Shown piece after piece: positions 9,447 to 17,226 of a stretch of 64,000 bases of DNA. The notes below the pieces were generated by a model. It did no database searches and was not told the DNA's origin. It saw only the letters and a program-made list of their open reading frames with translations. How positions within the stretch are numbered: position 1 is the stretch's first letter; each line of letters begins with the position of its first letter. The position numbers were made by a program, and so were the translations under genes. The stretch comes from CAZIGK01 sp964538615 (GTDB taxonomy: Bacteria; Pseudomonadota; Alphaproteobacteria; Rickettsiales; RI-342), in contig CAZIGK010000003.1 in NCBI GenBank assembly GCA_964538615.1, forward strand, positions 88,147 through 152,146, written 5' to 3'.

Positions 9447-10151
9447 TTATTCGACTCCTTCCGGGATGAGGCTATCCCAGGAAGGCAGGGTTACCGCTTC
9501 CGGTTGCGCTGCCGGAATGACCGGAGCAGGAGAGGGTGCCAAACGGGGCTTGGGCAGTTGGGTGGGGGCAGCTTTGAGGGTACGGTTGGCCATTGCAGAT
9601 GTTTCGGCAGGCGTTTTGGTAGAGGCTCCAGTGTCGGCTTTGCGTGGGGTGTGAGCTGAGATTGGCTTGGGGGACGAAGGCGAGAGAGCGGCAGGTTGGG
9701 TTTTAGCGGGTGCGGTTGGCACCTGTAACATGACCGGCACGGCTTTGACCGGGGTGGGAGCAGTGGCCGGAGCCGCAGGAAGGGGCGCCAGAGGAGAGGC
9801 GGCTGCTGGGGTATCCGTGGTGGGGTTGGTAGGGACAGCGGCTGTCTGGCTTGCGGTTTCTGTTGAGCCTTCCTGAAGTGGAATATCCTGAATGGCGATA
9901 ATGCGATCCTGCGTCATGGGTTGCATATCCTGCAACTGGCCGGTGAGCTGTTGCAGCCGTTCCGGTCGGGTGAGGTAGGCCCATTCTGCCTTCAGGACAT
10001 GCGTGGCTTCCCGCTCTTCTGCGATGCGTTGCTGGATGCTGGCAATTTCTTCCTGTGTGTATTGGGTTTTATAGCGCACCATGTATAACAGGCTCATTGC
10101 GCCCAGAATACATACCATCCATAAACCCGCCATGAACTTGGTCATGCCCAT
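9447..10151 (-). CDS. ftsL: FtsL-like divisome protein with long Pro/Ala-rich C-terminal extension
   Basis: FtsL is a bitopic protein that links FtsQ/FtsB to FtsW-FtsI. Here residues about 6-26 form one membrane span. They are followed by a predicted coiled coil (YTQEEIASIQQRIAEE) and the EWAYLTRPERLQQL segment typical of alphaproteobacterial FtsL. The remaining 130 residues or so are low-complexity Pro/Ala/Thr, which makes the protein (234 residues) about twice the usual length. It sits between rsmH (10-nt overlap) and ftsI, the canonical ftsL position. Identification rests on position plus topology and the short motif. A second ATG three codons in (10145) is an alternative start. Confidence 0.85.
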   Translation of the reverse strand: MGMTKFMAGLWMVCILGAMSLLYMVRYKTQYTQEEIASIQQRIAEEREATHVLKAEWAYLTRPERLQQLTGQLQDMQPMTQDRIIAIQDIPLQEGSTETASQTAAVPTNPTTDTPAAASPLAPLPAAPATAPTPVKAVPVMLQVPTAPAKTQPAALSPSSPKPISAHTPRKADTGASTKTPAETSAMANRTLKAAPTQLPKPRLAPSPAPVIPAAQPEAVTLPSWDSLIPEGVE

Positions 10152-11137
10152 CTCCCTTTACGCCTGTCACGTTGCCATTCAGCTTGTTTAACCGCCGCTC
10201 GCAATTTGGCAGAGCGGGCACGTGGATTGGCGTCAGCCTCTCCATCGCTAACAGAAACCACGCCCCGGTGCAATGGCTTCAACACCGGTTGTGGCATTAA
10301 TTCCACATTCGGAACATGCCTTGAAATGCCTGCATCTGTACGGCTATGTTGTTGAATAAATTGCTTGACGATGCGATCTTCCAATGAGTGAAAACTCACG
10401 ACCACCAGCCGTCCGCCGACGCGGAGACGTTCCAGCGCAGCCGGAAGCACCTGTTCCAGCTGTTCCAACTCACCATTTACCGCAATACGTAACCCCTGAA
10501 AGCTGCGGGTGGCAGGGTCAATCCGATCCGGATAACGACCCACAGCTTTGTGGATGATATTGCGCAGTTCACCCGTGGTGGTGATAGGTTGCTGGTGGCG
10601 TGCCTCGGCGATGGCGCGGGCGATGCGGCGGGAAAACCTTTCTTCACCGTAACGAAACAGGATATTGGCGATATCCTGTTCATCATACTCATTGACGATG
10701 GTGGCGGCAGTGAGAGGGCCTGTGCCCATACGCATATCCAATGGGCCATCGAACCGAAAGGAGAAGCCGCGCTCTCCGTCATCCAGTTGCATGGAGGAAA
10801 CCCCTAAATCCAGAACAATTCCGTCTATTGTTTCGATGCCGGCCTGATCTAACAGCTGATCCAGATGGCCGAACTCGCCCTGTAGCAAGGCGAAGCGGTG
10901 GGTGAAGCGTTCTTTGATAGGTTCTGCCATGTGTTCCGCCAGCGGATCGCGGTCTATACCATAGAGTATGCAATCAGCGGCGGAGAGGATGGCTTCGCTG
11001 TAGCCGCCAGCGCCAAAGGTGCCGTCTATGTAGGTTTCATCATCCTGCGGGTTGAGGTATTGCAGCACTTCCCGCAGCATGACCGGAATATGGGGGCGCT
11101 GATTGATGGGCGATTGTGAGGTGGTGGGAATCATCAT
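10142..11137 (-). CDS. rsmH: RsmH (MraW), 16S rRNA m4C1402 methyltransferase
   Basis: RsmH methylates N4 of C1402 in the 16S rRNA P site using S-adenosylmethionine. From the ATG at 11135-11137 the product is 331 residues. HIPVMLREVL begins the conserved part. DGTFGAGGYS is the SAM-binding loop, followed by DRDP, DLGVSSMQLD, GFSFRFDGPLDMRM and the C-terminal VVVSFHSLEDRIVK. The ATGATGA overlap with the mraZ stop shows tight coupling and argues against the longer frame that would extend into mraZ. Confidence 0.96.
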   Translation of the reverse strand: MMIPTTSQSPINQRPHIPVMLREVLQYLNPQDDETYIDGTFGAGGYSEAILSAADCILYGIDRDPLAEHMAEPIKERFTHRFALLQGEFGHLDQLLDQAGIETIDGIVLDLGVSSMQLDDGERGFSFRFDGPLDMRMGTGPLTAATIVNEYDEQDIANILFRYGEERFSRRIARAIAEARHQQPITTTGELRNIIHKAVGRYPDRIDPATRSFQGLRIAVNGELEQLEQVLPAALERLRVGGRLVVVSFHSLEDRIVKQFIQQHSRTDAGISRHVPNVELMPQPVLKPLHRGVVSVSDGEADANPRARSAKLRAAVKQAEWQRDRRKGRWA

Positions 11138-11607
11138 ACGGTGCCCCCCCCGTGGGCGGTGGGGGTGAGCCGCAGGCGGCTGCGTTGTTCCATGGCCAGC
11201 TTGCGGGCGGCTTCTGCATGGGTGTGGTAGCGTTCCGGCGCCCAAATTTCAAAAGTGGCACCTTTACCTACAAACAAAGCGGTATCCTGTAACTGCGCCT
11301 GCTGCAATAGATGTTCGGGCAGGATGACCCGGCCATCGCCATCAAAGGCCAGTTGCTCTGATTCCCCCAGCAGGGCGGTGGCGAAGGCATCCCTCTCTGG
11401 AGAGAAGGGATCCAATGCATCTATACCGGCATAGAGGGCTTCCATGCGGCTCATGCCGCAGGCTTCCACGCAGGGGTTGATGAAAGAACGATAGGCGATG
11501 ATACCCTGAAACGCCTGCCCCGCCAGCACCGCACGGAAAGGCGCAGGTACGGAAACCCGTCCCTTTTTGTCTATACGGTTTTGATATTGCGAGAGAAACA
11601 GCGCCAC
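11134..11607 (-). CDS. mraZ: MraZ, transcriptional regulator of the dcw cluster
   Basis: MraZ is a double AbrB/SpoVT-fold DNA-binding protein that controls its own dcw operon. I choose the GTG at 11605-11607 because it gives the usual N-terminus (FLSQYQNRIDKKGRVSVPA) and has an AGGAAGG ribosome-binding site at 11615-11621 with a 7-nt spacer. The open frame continues upstream without start signals and through the operator. The product is 157 residues, close to the family length, with the second repeat around FDGDGRVILPEHLL. It is the first gene of the cluster, and its own binding repeats lie 57-100 bp upstream. Confidence 0.94.
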   Translation of the reverse strand: MALFLSQYQNRIDKKGRVSVPAPFRAVLAGQAFQGIIAYRSFINPCVEACGMSRMEALYAGIDALDPFSPERDAFATALLGESEQLAFDGDGRVILPEHLLQQAQLQDTALFVGKGATFEIWAPERYHTHAEAARKLAMEQRSRLRLTPTAHGGGTV

Positions 11608-11649
11608 GGCGCGGCCTTCCTGACGTGAAGTGAGTTGTGCACAGGAATG

Positions 11650-11707
11650 ACTATAGCATGGTCTGGAATAAAATGGAATAGGGTGGGATAAAATGGGATA
11701 AAATGGT
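11650..11707 (-). promoter_or_regulatory. mraZ promoter with five-copy MraZ-box array
   Basis: Read on the plus strand, five units of the form TGGRATAAAA follow each other with an exact 10-bp period (TGG at 11664, 11674, 11684, 11694 and 11704; the third has GGG in the A-run of its predecessor, the fifth is followed by TTTT). MraZ is known to bind several TGGG-type repeats on one helical face at 10-bp spacing upstream of mraZ. A minus-strand -10 candidate TATAGT lies at 11650-11655, so the array covers the -35 region and would suit repression. Five copies is more than the three or four usually described. Confidence 0.85.
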
Positions 11708-11964
11708 TTTTGTGGTGTAAATACGGCGTAAATCTGCAGGATTCCGAGCCATTGTACGCAGGCAAAAGCACGACGAATGGTCCCCACCGAGGGGGCAAGC
11801 GTTGTTTAGAAGGGTATAGGAAGTGTAGGTTGAGACTGAAGAATGTCGTCACGCGATAGTGAAGGGTCTACAAAGGCTGTTTTGCTGTGCTGTTCATGTC
11901 ACGTACGTCTGGGTACGCGCAGTTTGCGGCTCGCCAAACCAGCGTTTGGCCTCTTTCCCACGTT
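11708..11964. other. Intergenic region between mraZ operator and the small DUF6898-like gene
   Basis: No credible gene is seen. A perfect 7-bp stem with a 4-nt loop (GCCAAAC-CAGC-GTTTGGC) lies around 11934-11951. It sits just downstream of the DUF6898-like gene on the minus strand but has no T tract, so it is at best a weak or Rho-type end signal. The rest shows no recognisable element. Confidence 0.4.
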
Positions 11965-12150
11965 CTAGGAAGAGCGTTTGGCCAGCACGTAGCGCAGTTT
12001 TTGCAGGGCTTGCTGTTTTAGCAGAGGCTCTGGGGTGTGAGCGGGTGCCATGATGACCACTTCGGTCAGGGTTGCCACATCCAGCGCGGAGACGCGTACC
12101 GCGTTGCCCAGCCGTTGCAGCTCAAAAATGACATCGCCTTGCGTTGGCAT
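11965..12150 (-). CDS. Small DUF6898-like alphaproteobacterial protein
   Basis: The product has 61 residues: a compact beta-rich start (GDVIFELQRLGNAVRVSAL), then DVATLTEVVIMAP and a basic helical end (QALQKLRYVLAKR). I recognise this pattern as a small conserved protein of Alphaproteobacteria (DUF6898 from memory), whose function is unknown. It lies 30 nt downstream of the Trm112-like gene on the same strand, so the two probably share a transcript. The FELxxxGNAVRVSALD stretch argues that it is a real gene despite its size. The family name needs checking by a profile search. Confidence 0.65.
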   Translation of the reverse strand: MPTQGDVIFELQRLGNAVRVSALDVATLTEVVIMAPAHTPEPLLKQQALQKLRYVLAKRSS

Positions 12151-12180
12151 GGAATACCGGAGTTGCGGGGTGTACCAAAT

Positions 12181-12375
12181 TTAGAGTTTACGGGCTTCAT
12201 CTGCCAGCATGATGGGCAGGCCATCCCGAATGGGGTAGGCGAGTTTGGACTGCTCACAGACCAGTTCTTGTTTTTCGCGGTCGTAACTTAAGCGGCCTTT
12301 GCTGACCGGGCAGACCAGCAGTTCCAGCAATTTGGGGTCAACGGTTGGGGTTTCCCCCGCTTTGGGTGCAGGCAT
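12181..12375 (-). CDS. Trm112-family (UPF0434/YcaR-like) protein
   Basis: The product is 64 residues with the family core LLELLVCPVSKGRLSYD, then ELVCEQSKLAYPIRDGLPIMLADEARKL. This is the Trm112-like zinc-ribbon-derived fold seen in bacterial UPF0434 proteins. Only two of the usual four cysteines remain (in LVCPV and LVCEQ), as in many bacterial members. The eukaryotic relative activates methyltransferases; the bacterial role is not settled. I choose the ATG at 12373-12375 because GGAGAA lies 5 nt upstream. A longer frame exists but adds a basic tail without a ribosome-binding site. Confidence 0.88.
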   Translation of the reverse strand: MPAPKAGETPTVDPKLLELLVCPVSKGRLSYDREKQELVCEQSKLAYPIRDGLPIMLADEARKL

Positions 12376-12435
12376 AGAGGTTCTCCATTTCGCGTGAGGG
12401 CGCAATATTTTTTACTGTAGCCCGAAAAAACGCGC

Positions 12436-12463
12436 TTGCAATCCTGAAATTCCTGCCTATAGT
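12436..12463 (+). promoter_or_regulatory. Sigma70-type promoter of tRNA-Gly
   Basis: TTGCAA at 12436-12441 and TATAGT at 12458-12463 are separated by 16 bp. The mature tRNA begins 20 nt after the -10 hexamer. The T-to-A quality of both boxes and the position make this a convincing promoter. Confidence 0.75.
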
Positions 12464-12482
12464 GCCCATCTGTCTTGGCGAT

Positions 12483-12557
12483 GCGGGCGTAGCTCAGGGG
12501 TAGAGCGTCACCTTGCCAAGGTGAAAGTCGAGGGTTCGAATCCCTTCGCCCGCTCCA
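12483..12557 (+). tRNA. tRNA-Gly, anticodon GCC
   Basis: This is a complete 75-nt cloverleaf with encoded CCA. The acceptor stem GCGGGCG pairs with CGCCCGC, and the D-loop carries AGCTCAGGGGTAGAG. The anticodon stem-loop ACCTT-GCC-AAGGT gives anticodon GCC (reads GGC and GGT), and the T-arm carries GGGTTCGAATCCC. The discriminator base is T before CCA. It is a single-gene transcription unit with its own promoter and terminator, reading toward a minus-strand gene. Confidence 0.98.
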
Positions 12558-12560
12558 TAC

Positions 12561-12600
12561 AAAAAAAGCCGTCCAGCTTAGGGACGGCTTTTTTGTTTTT
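12561..12600 (+). terminator. Intrinsic terminator after tRNA-Gly (probably bidirectional)
   Basis: The stem GCCGTCC / GGACGGC with a short loop is preceded by seven A and followed by TTTTTTGTTTTTT. Because both flanks are A/T runs, the same hairpin can end transcription from the minus-strand gene whose stop codon lies at 12612. Confidence 0.93.
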
Positions 12601-12611
12601 TCGGCAGGTTA

Positions 12612-13778
12612 TTAGGGTTTTGCGCCCCCCGGTGAGAAGCCGGATTTGCCGGGCGCGGGAGAGGCAATGGCTGAACTGGCGGCAAGTGTGGCATCCGGAT
12701 TGGCTACAATACCGGTTTGGATATCTTGCAACAGGCGGCTGAGCTGCTGGCTATCAACCCCTTGTTTCGTTAGCTCTGCGGTTACGTAATGCTCGTATCG
12801 GGTACGTGTGTTGGCGGGTTTTAGCAGGTTATCCAGCAAATCCTGCCACGTGCCGTGCAGTGAACCAGATGCCTGTAGCACGGGAAGCGTTGTGCCGATG
12901 AGGGATTTTGCTGTTTGTAGCATGACGCGTTCATTCATGGTCGCGGTGCGACCCTTAGACTGCATGAAATGATTGGGTAAAGCGGGGGGGGTGAAATTGT
13001 AATGATTCGCATGCGAGGTGGGAACTGCTGATGAGGGACCTGATTGCATGGCTGCCATCATTTGCAAGAGGGTATCTGCCTTCAGGGATTCTGCTGAAAG
13101 AGGTATCACCGGGGATGCAGGCTTTGCCCGTGCCTGAGCAAAAGGCGTAAGCGCATCTTCCAGTGTGCCGAACGTGACCAATGCTGGGTGCCATTGCGCG
13201 TAAGTCGTCAGTGCTTGCGCCAGACTGCGTGCGGCTGGCGGCAAACTCAGTGCCGCTGCTTGAAATGGCTGGGATAGTTGCTCTGTTGGCGTGGATAGAT
13301 TATGCGTACGTACTGCATCATACAGTTGCTGCGCGGCTGAACTCAGTTGTTGTGAACCCTCAAAGAGCTGAACATACAGAGGCTCATTGGCTGTATGAAG
13401 GCCTTGCAGCAATTGTTTTGCCTTGCCACCCAAGGTGGGCACCGCGTGCAAATCAGGCAATGGCTGCAATAAGGGACGCAACAGCTCCGGTTTTTGCATG
13501 ACATCAAGAATATGTTGCATCAGGGACTGATATTCCTCTGCATATACGGGCTGATTGCCTGCCATGCCGGAGATGGTATGGAGGGGTAAACGCTGACTTT
13601 TTTCAATGGCGGCCTGTAGTTTTTCAGTGCCGACCGAGATAAAACTGTCCAGCAGAGCCATAGGAGTGGTTTCATTGAGCGTTGCTACCTTGTCCAACAG
13701 AGACTCTTTACCTTTTGCTCTCAGGTATAATTGCACGTTATGCGGTGTGACAACGCTCGCATCATAATCCATGGCCAT
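12612..13778 (-). CDS. Hypothetical protein, Gln/Ala/Leu-rich, 388 residues
   Basis: I do not recognise a family. The frame starts at ATG 13776-13778 with GGAGAAAA 8 nt upstream, a good ribosome-binding site. No signal peptide or membrane span is visible. The sequence is mostly amphipathic helix with many Gln, Ala and Leu (LQPLPDLHAV, QQLSSAAQQLYDAV), a polar middle part (HANHYNFTPPALPNHF) and a flexible Ala/Ser/Pro/Gly C-terminus (SAIASPAPGKSGFSPGGAKP). The gene stands alone between the shared terminator and ligA, which is divergently transcribed. Codon use resembles its neighbours, so it is likely real and resident. Confidence 0.7.
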   Translation of the reverse strand: MAMDYDASVVTPHNVQLYLRAKGKESLLDKVATLNETTPMALLDSFISVGTEKLQAAIEKSQRLPLHTISGMAGNQPVYAEEYQSLMQHILDVMQKPELLRPLLQPLPDLHAVPTLGGKAKQLLQGLHTANEPLYVQLFEGSQQLSSAAQQLYDAVRTHNLSTPTEQLSQPFQAAALSLPPAARSLAQALTTYAQWHPALVTFGTLEDALTPFAQARAKPASPVIPLSAESLKADTLLQMMAAMQSGPSSAVPTSHANHYNFTPPALPNHFMQSKGRTATMNERVMLQTAKSLIGTTLPVLQASGSLHGTWQDLLDNLLKPANTRTRYEHYVTAELTKQGVDSQQLSRLLQDIQTGIVANPDATLAASSAIASPAPGKSGFSPGGAKP

Positions 13779-13948
13779 GACCTTTTCTCCATTATTTTCA
13801 GGATTTGTACTATGTCACTCCATTATGACGGTTTGATGAAAGGAGGCGTTTTTTTATGCCTTAACGGTAGACGGATGATTGGCAAGAGGAGGAGATTCCG
13901 CTAAAAGCGGTGTGTTTGCGCAATGGTCAGTCGAATGGGTGCGTGTCT

Positions 13949-16063
13949 ATGCCGCAGGTAACACCGGATTTATTTTCTAGGGCGACAGCGGCAGAGCGTC
14001 ATGCAGAGCTGGTGCGCCTTATTCACTTGCATGATCAGGCTTATTATGAGCAGGATATGCCGCATATATCGGATGCGGAATATGATGCGCTGCGTCGGGA
14101 ACTGGAGGCATTGGAAGCGCAATATCCGGCATTGGTAACGGCGGAAAGCCCCAGCCAGAAGGTGGGGTATGCCCCGGCAGCGGCCTTTGGTAAGGTTACG
14201 CATCGTAAGCCTATGTTATCATTGGGGAACTGCTTTAATGAAGCGGATGTGGAGGATTTTTTAACCCGCGTGCGGCGTTTTCTGGCCTTGCCGGAAGAGA
14301 CCCTGTTGGAGGTCACCACCGAACCGAAGATTGATGGACTGTCTTTCTCTGCCCGATACGAACAGGGAAAGCTGGTGTTGGGCGCTACGCGGGGTGATGG
14401 CGCGGAGGGAGAAGACATTACCCAAAACCTGAAGCAGGTGAAGAACCTGCCGCATGGTTTGCATGGTTCCGGCTGGCCGGAGGTGTTGGAAGTGCGCGGC
14501 GAGGTTTATATGCGCCATGCGGATTTTCAGCAGTTAAATGCGCAGCGACAGGCGGCGGGGGACAGTCTGTTTGCCAATCCACGCAATGCGGCAGCGGGAA
14601 GTCTGCGGCAGTTGGATGCGCGTATTACCGCAGAGCGTAGCCTGCATGCGTTTGTCTATGCCTGGGGGGATGTGAGCGACGAGGCGGCGTTGGGAGACAC
14701 GCAATATGAGGCGGTGCAACGGCTGGGAGAATGGGGGATGCCGCTGAATCCATGGTTCAGGAAGGCTAATTCATTACCCGAAATCATAGAGCATTACCAG
14801 TATATACAAAGCCATCGTTATACATTGACTTATGACATTGATGGTATGGTCTATAAGGTCAATCGGCTGGACTGGCAGCAACGGCTGGGCTTTATAGCAC
14901 GGGCGCCGCGCTGGGGAACAGCGCATAAGTTTCCCGCTGAGCAGGCGGTTACCCGCCTGAACGCGATCTCTATACAGGTAGGGCGTACCGGTGCCCTGAC
15001 ACCTGTGGCAGAGTTGGAGCCTGTGACGGTTGGCGGCGTGGTGGTCAGCCGTGCGACCTTGCATAATGAAGATGAGATTGCCCGCAAGGATATTCGGGTG
15101 GGGGATGTGGTGCGCTTGCAGCGGGCAGGGGATGTGATTCCGCAGGTGGTGGCGGTGTTGCCGGAGCAGCGTCCGGAGCAGAGCGTACCGTTTGTTTTTC
15201 CTGTCACATGCCCGGAATGTGGGAGTCACGCTGTGCGGGAAGAGGGCGAAGCTGTCCGCCGTTGCACCGGTGGCTTGATTTGTCCGGCGCAGGCGGTCGA
15301 ACGGCTGAAGCATTTTGTCAGCCGTGATGCGTTGGATATTGAGGGGTTGGGCAGCAAACAGGTGAAAGCGTTCCATGCATGGGAACTGGTGCGCAGCCCG
15401 GCAGAGATATTTACGCTAGCGGAACGTGATAGCCAAAGCCTGACACCCTTGCGTAATCGGGAAGGGTGGGGCAAGCTTTCTGTGGAGAAATTGTGGGCGG
15501 CTATTGACGTAGCGCGTCGCCCCAGTTTTGATCGCTTTATTTTTGCTTTGGGGATTCGGCATATTGGGCAGGAAACCGCCAAAATGCTGGCGCGCCATTA
15601 TGAAACAGTAGAGCATTGGCTGGCCTCTATGCAACGGTTGGCCGAAGGAGAGGCCGTAGCGCGAGACGAACTGACGGCGATGGATGGTATTGGGGATGCG
15701 GTGGCCGATGCCTTGAGTGAATTTTTTGCTGAACCACACAACACGGATATGCTGCATGCTCTGTTGCAACAGGTGCAGCCGCAGCCACTGGCGAAGCAGG
15801 ATACCAGCCAGCAACCGCTGGCAGGGAAAACGCTGGTATTTACCGGTAGCATGCAGGCTATGAGCCGGAATGAGGCGAAAGCTTTGGCGGAGCGGTTGGG
15901 GGCGAAGGTCGCTGGTAGTATTTCTGGCAATACGGATGTATTGATTGCTGGCGAAGATGCTGGCAGTAAACTGACGAAAGCCCGCCAACTCGGTATTCAT
16001 ATTATCTCGGAAGCAGATTGGCTCTCACTGGCGGGTGTTTCCCCCGCCCCAACGGAAGGATAA
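13949..16063 (+). CDS. ligA: LigA, NAD-dependent DNA ligase
   Basis: LigA seals nicks in duplex DNA during replication and repair, using NAD+. From the ATG at 13949 the product is 704 residues. The N-terminal Ia domain carries YYEQDMPHISDAEYD. The adenylation motif EPKIDGLS has nucleophile Lys127, and an OB fold, a four-Cys zinc finger (CPEC...C...C), helix-hairpin-helix repeats and a C-terminal BRCT domain (GKTLVFTGSM, ending in SEADWL) follow. A GTG at 13910 would add 13 residues. Neither start has a clear ribosome-binding site; the AGGAGGAG at 13887-13894 is too far from both. The gene is followed by prmA after 6 nt. Confidence 0.96.
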   Translation: MPQVTPDLFSRATAAERHAELVRLIHLHDQAYYEQDMPHISDAEYDALRRELEALEAQYPALVTAESPSQKVGYAPAAAFGKVTHRKPMLSLGNCFNEADVEDFLTRVRRFLALPEETLLEVTTEPKIDGLSFSARYEQGKLVLGATRGDGAEGEDITQNLKQVKNLPHGLHGSGWPEVLEVRGEVYMRHADFQQLNAQRQAAGDSLFANPRNAAAGSLRQLDARITAERSLHAFVYAWGDVSDEAALGDTQYEAVQRLGEWGMPLNPWFRKANSLPEIIEHYQYIQSHRYTLTYDIDGMVYKVNRLDWQQRLGFIARAPRWGTAHKFPAEQAVTRLNAISIQVGRTGALTPVAELEPVTVGGVVVSRATLHNEDEIARKDIRVGDVVRLQRAGDVIPQVVAVLPEQRPEQSVPFVFPVTCPECGSHAVREEGEAVRRCTGGLICPAQAVERLKHFVSRDALDIEGLGSKQVKAFHAWELVRSPAEIFTLAERDSQSLTPLRNREGWGKLSVEKLWAAIDVARRPSFDRFIFALGIRHIGQETAKMLARHYETVEHWLASMQRLAEGEAVARDELTAMDGIGDAVADALSEFFAEPHNTDMLHALLQQVQPQPLAKQDTSQQPLAGKTLVFTGSMQAMSRNEAKALAERLGAKVAGSISGNTDVLIAGEDAGSKLTKARQLGIHIISEADWLSLAGVSPAPTEG

Positions 16064-16069
16064 CCCACC

Positions 16070-17065
16070 ATGTCGGAACAGCCCACCATGACCAGCCGCC
16101 TGCTGCCCAACACGGAAAATCTCTCTCAGGATTTCACCCATGAGGATATGGTGCATGGTGGCATGACCGGTGCCACGGCGGAACTATGGGCGGTGCGCTT
16201 TACCTTGCCTGCGGCTGCGGCGGATTTTTTTAGTGATGCGCTGCTGGATGAAGCTTACAGCGTGACCACTCGTGAAGTGGAAGGTAACCCTGGCTTGTGG
16301 CAGATGGAGTTGCATGTACAAGGAAAGCCCGACGCCAGCCATTGGCAGAAGCGATTGCATCATCTGGCGACAGCCGCACAGGTATCCATTGGGGAAGCGG
16401 AATATGAGGCGGTAGAAATTCGGGACTGGATAGGGGAGTTACAGCAAACCTTTCCGCCTTTTGCGGTTGGGCGGTTTTTTATTCATGGTTCCCATTACAA
16501 GGGCGACAAACCTGCGGATCAGTACCATCTGCTGGTGGATGCGGGAATGGCCTTTGGCTCCGGTGAGCATGCGACCACAGAGGGATGTTTGTATTACCTG
16601 AACCAGTTGCGGGAGGAAGTAACCCCCCGGAGGATGTTGGATGTGGGCACGGGATCTGGCATTCTGGCTATGGCCATGGCGCGGCAATGGTGGCAGGTGG
16701 GCATGCCGCCTGTTGTGGCCAGTGATATTGACGAGCCATCCGTACGGGTGGCGCAGGATAATGCGCAAATTAACGGTCTGGCAGAGGCGCTGGAGGTGGT
16801 GAAGGCAGATGGGTATCGGCATGCGGCCATACGCGAACAGGCACCCTATGAGGTGATTTGCTGCAATATTCTGGCAGGGCCGCTGATGGCCTTTGCGCCG
16901 GATGCTGCAAGGCACCTTGCCCCCGGCGGCCATTTGCTATTGGCGGGTCTGATTGATAAACAGGCGCCGGAAGTGATTGCCTGTCATGAGGCCGAGGGGC
17001 TGCGCCTGCAAGACAGCCATGCCAGCGGCGAATGGCGCATATTGCATTTTGTGAAGCCAGCGTAG
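16070..17065 (+). CDS. prmA: PrmA, ribosomal protein L11 methyltransferase
   Basis: PrmA trimethylates ribosomal protein L11 with S-adenosylmethionine. The 331-residue product has an N-terminal substrate-recognition half, then GMAFGSGEHATTEGCL, the SAM-binding motif DVGTGSGILAMA, the acidic SDID loop and the catalytic-site motif CNILAGPL, all typical of PrmA. The ATG follows ligA by 6 nt, indicating an operon. A second ATG at codon 7 is an alternative start. A perfect 16-bp palindrome (7-bp arms, 17077-17092) follows the stop, but without a T run. Confidence 0.94.
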   Translation: MSEQPTMTSRLLPNTENLSQDFTHEDMVHGGMTGATAELWAVRFTLPAAAADFFSDALLDEAYSVTTREVEGNPGLWQMELHVQGKPDASHWQKRLHHLATAAQVSIGEAEYEAVEIRDWIGELQQTFPPFAVGRFFIHGSHYKGDKPADQYHLLVDAGMAFGSGEHATTEGCLYYLNQLREEVTPRRMLDVGTGSGILAMAMARQWWQVGMPPVVASDIDEPSVRVAQDNAQINGLAEALEVVKADGYRHAAIREQAPYEVICCNILAGPLMAFAPDAARHLAPGGHLLLAGLIDKQAPEVIACHEAEGLRLQDSHASGEWRILHFVKPA

Positions 17066-17226
17066 GTATTCAACATCATTGATTCATCAATGGCTCTACT
17101 CTTGCGTAAACATAGATTTTCATGTGCATTATAGCAGGTACATGGTGGAGTTCTGCATGGATTTTGGTCGCATTTCACAACACGGGTACTCACCAGAAGT
17201 ACGATTACCAAAGCAATATCCCGTTC

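Noticed and set aside
11934..11951. Hairpin GCCAAAC-CAGC-GTTTGGC as intrinsic terminator
   Set aside because: No T run follows on either strand, so it is listed only as a structure in the intergenic region.
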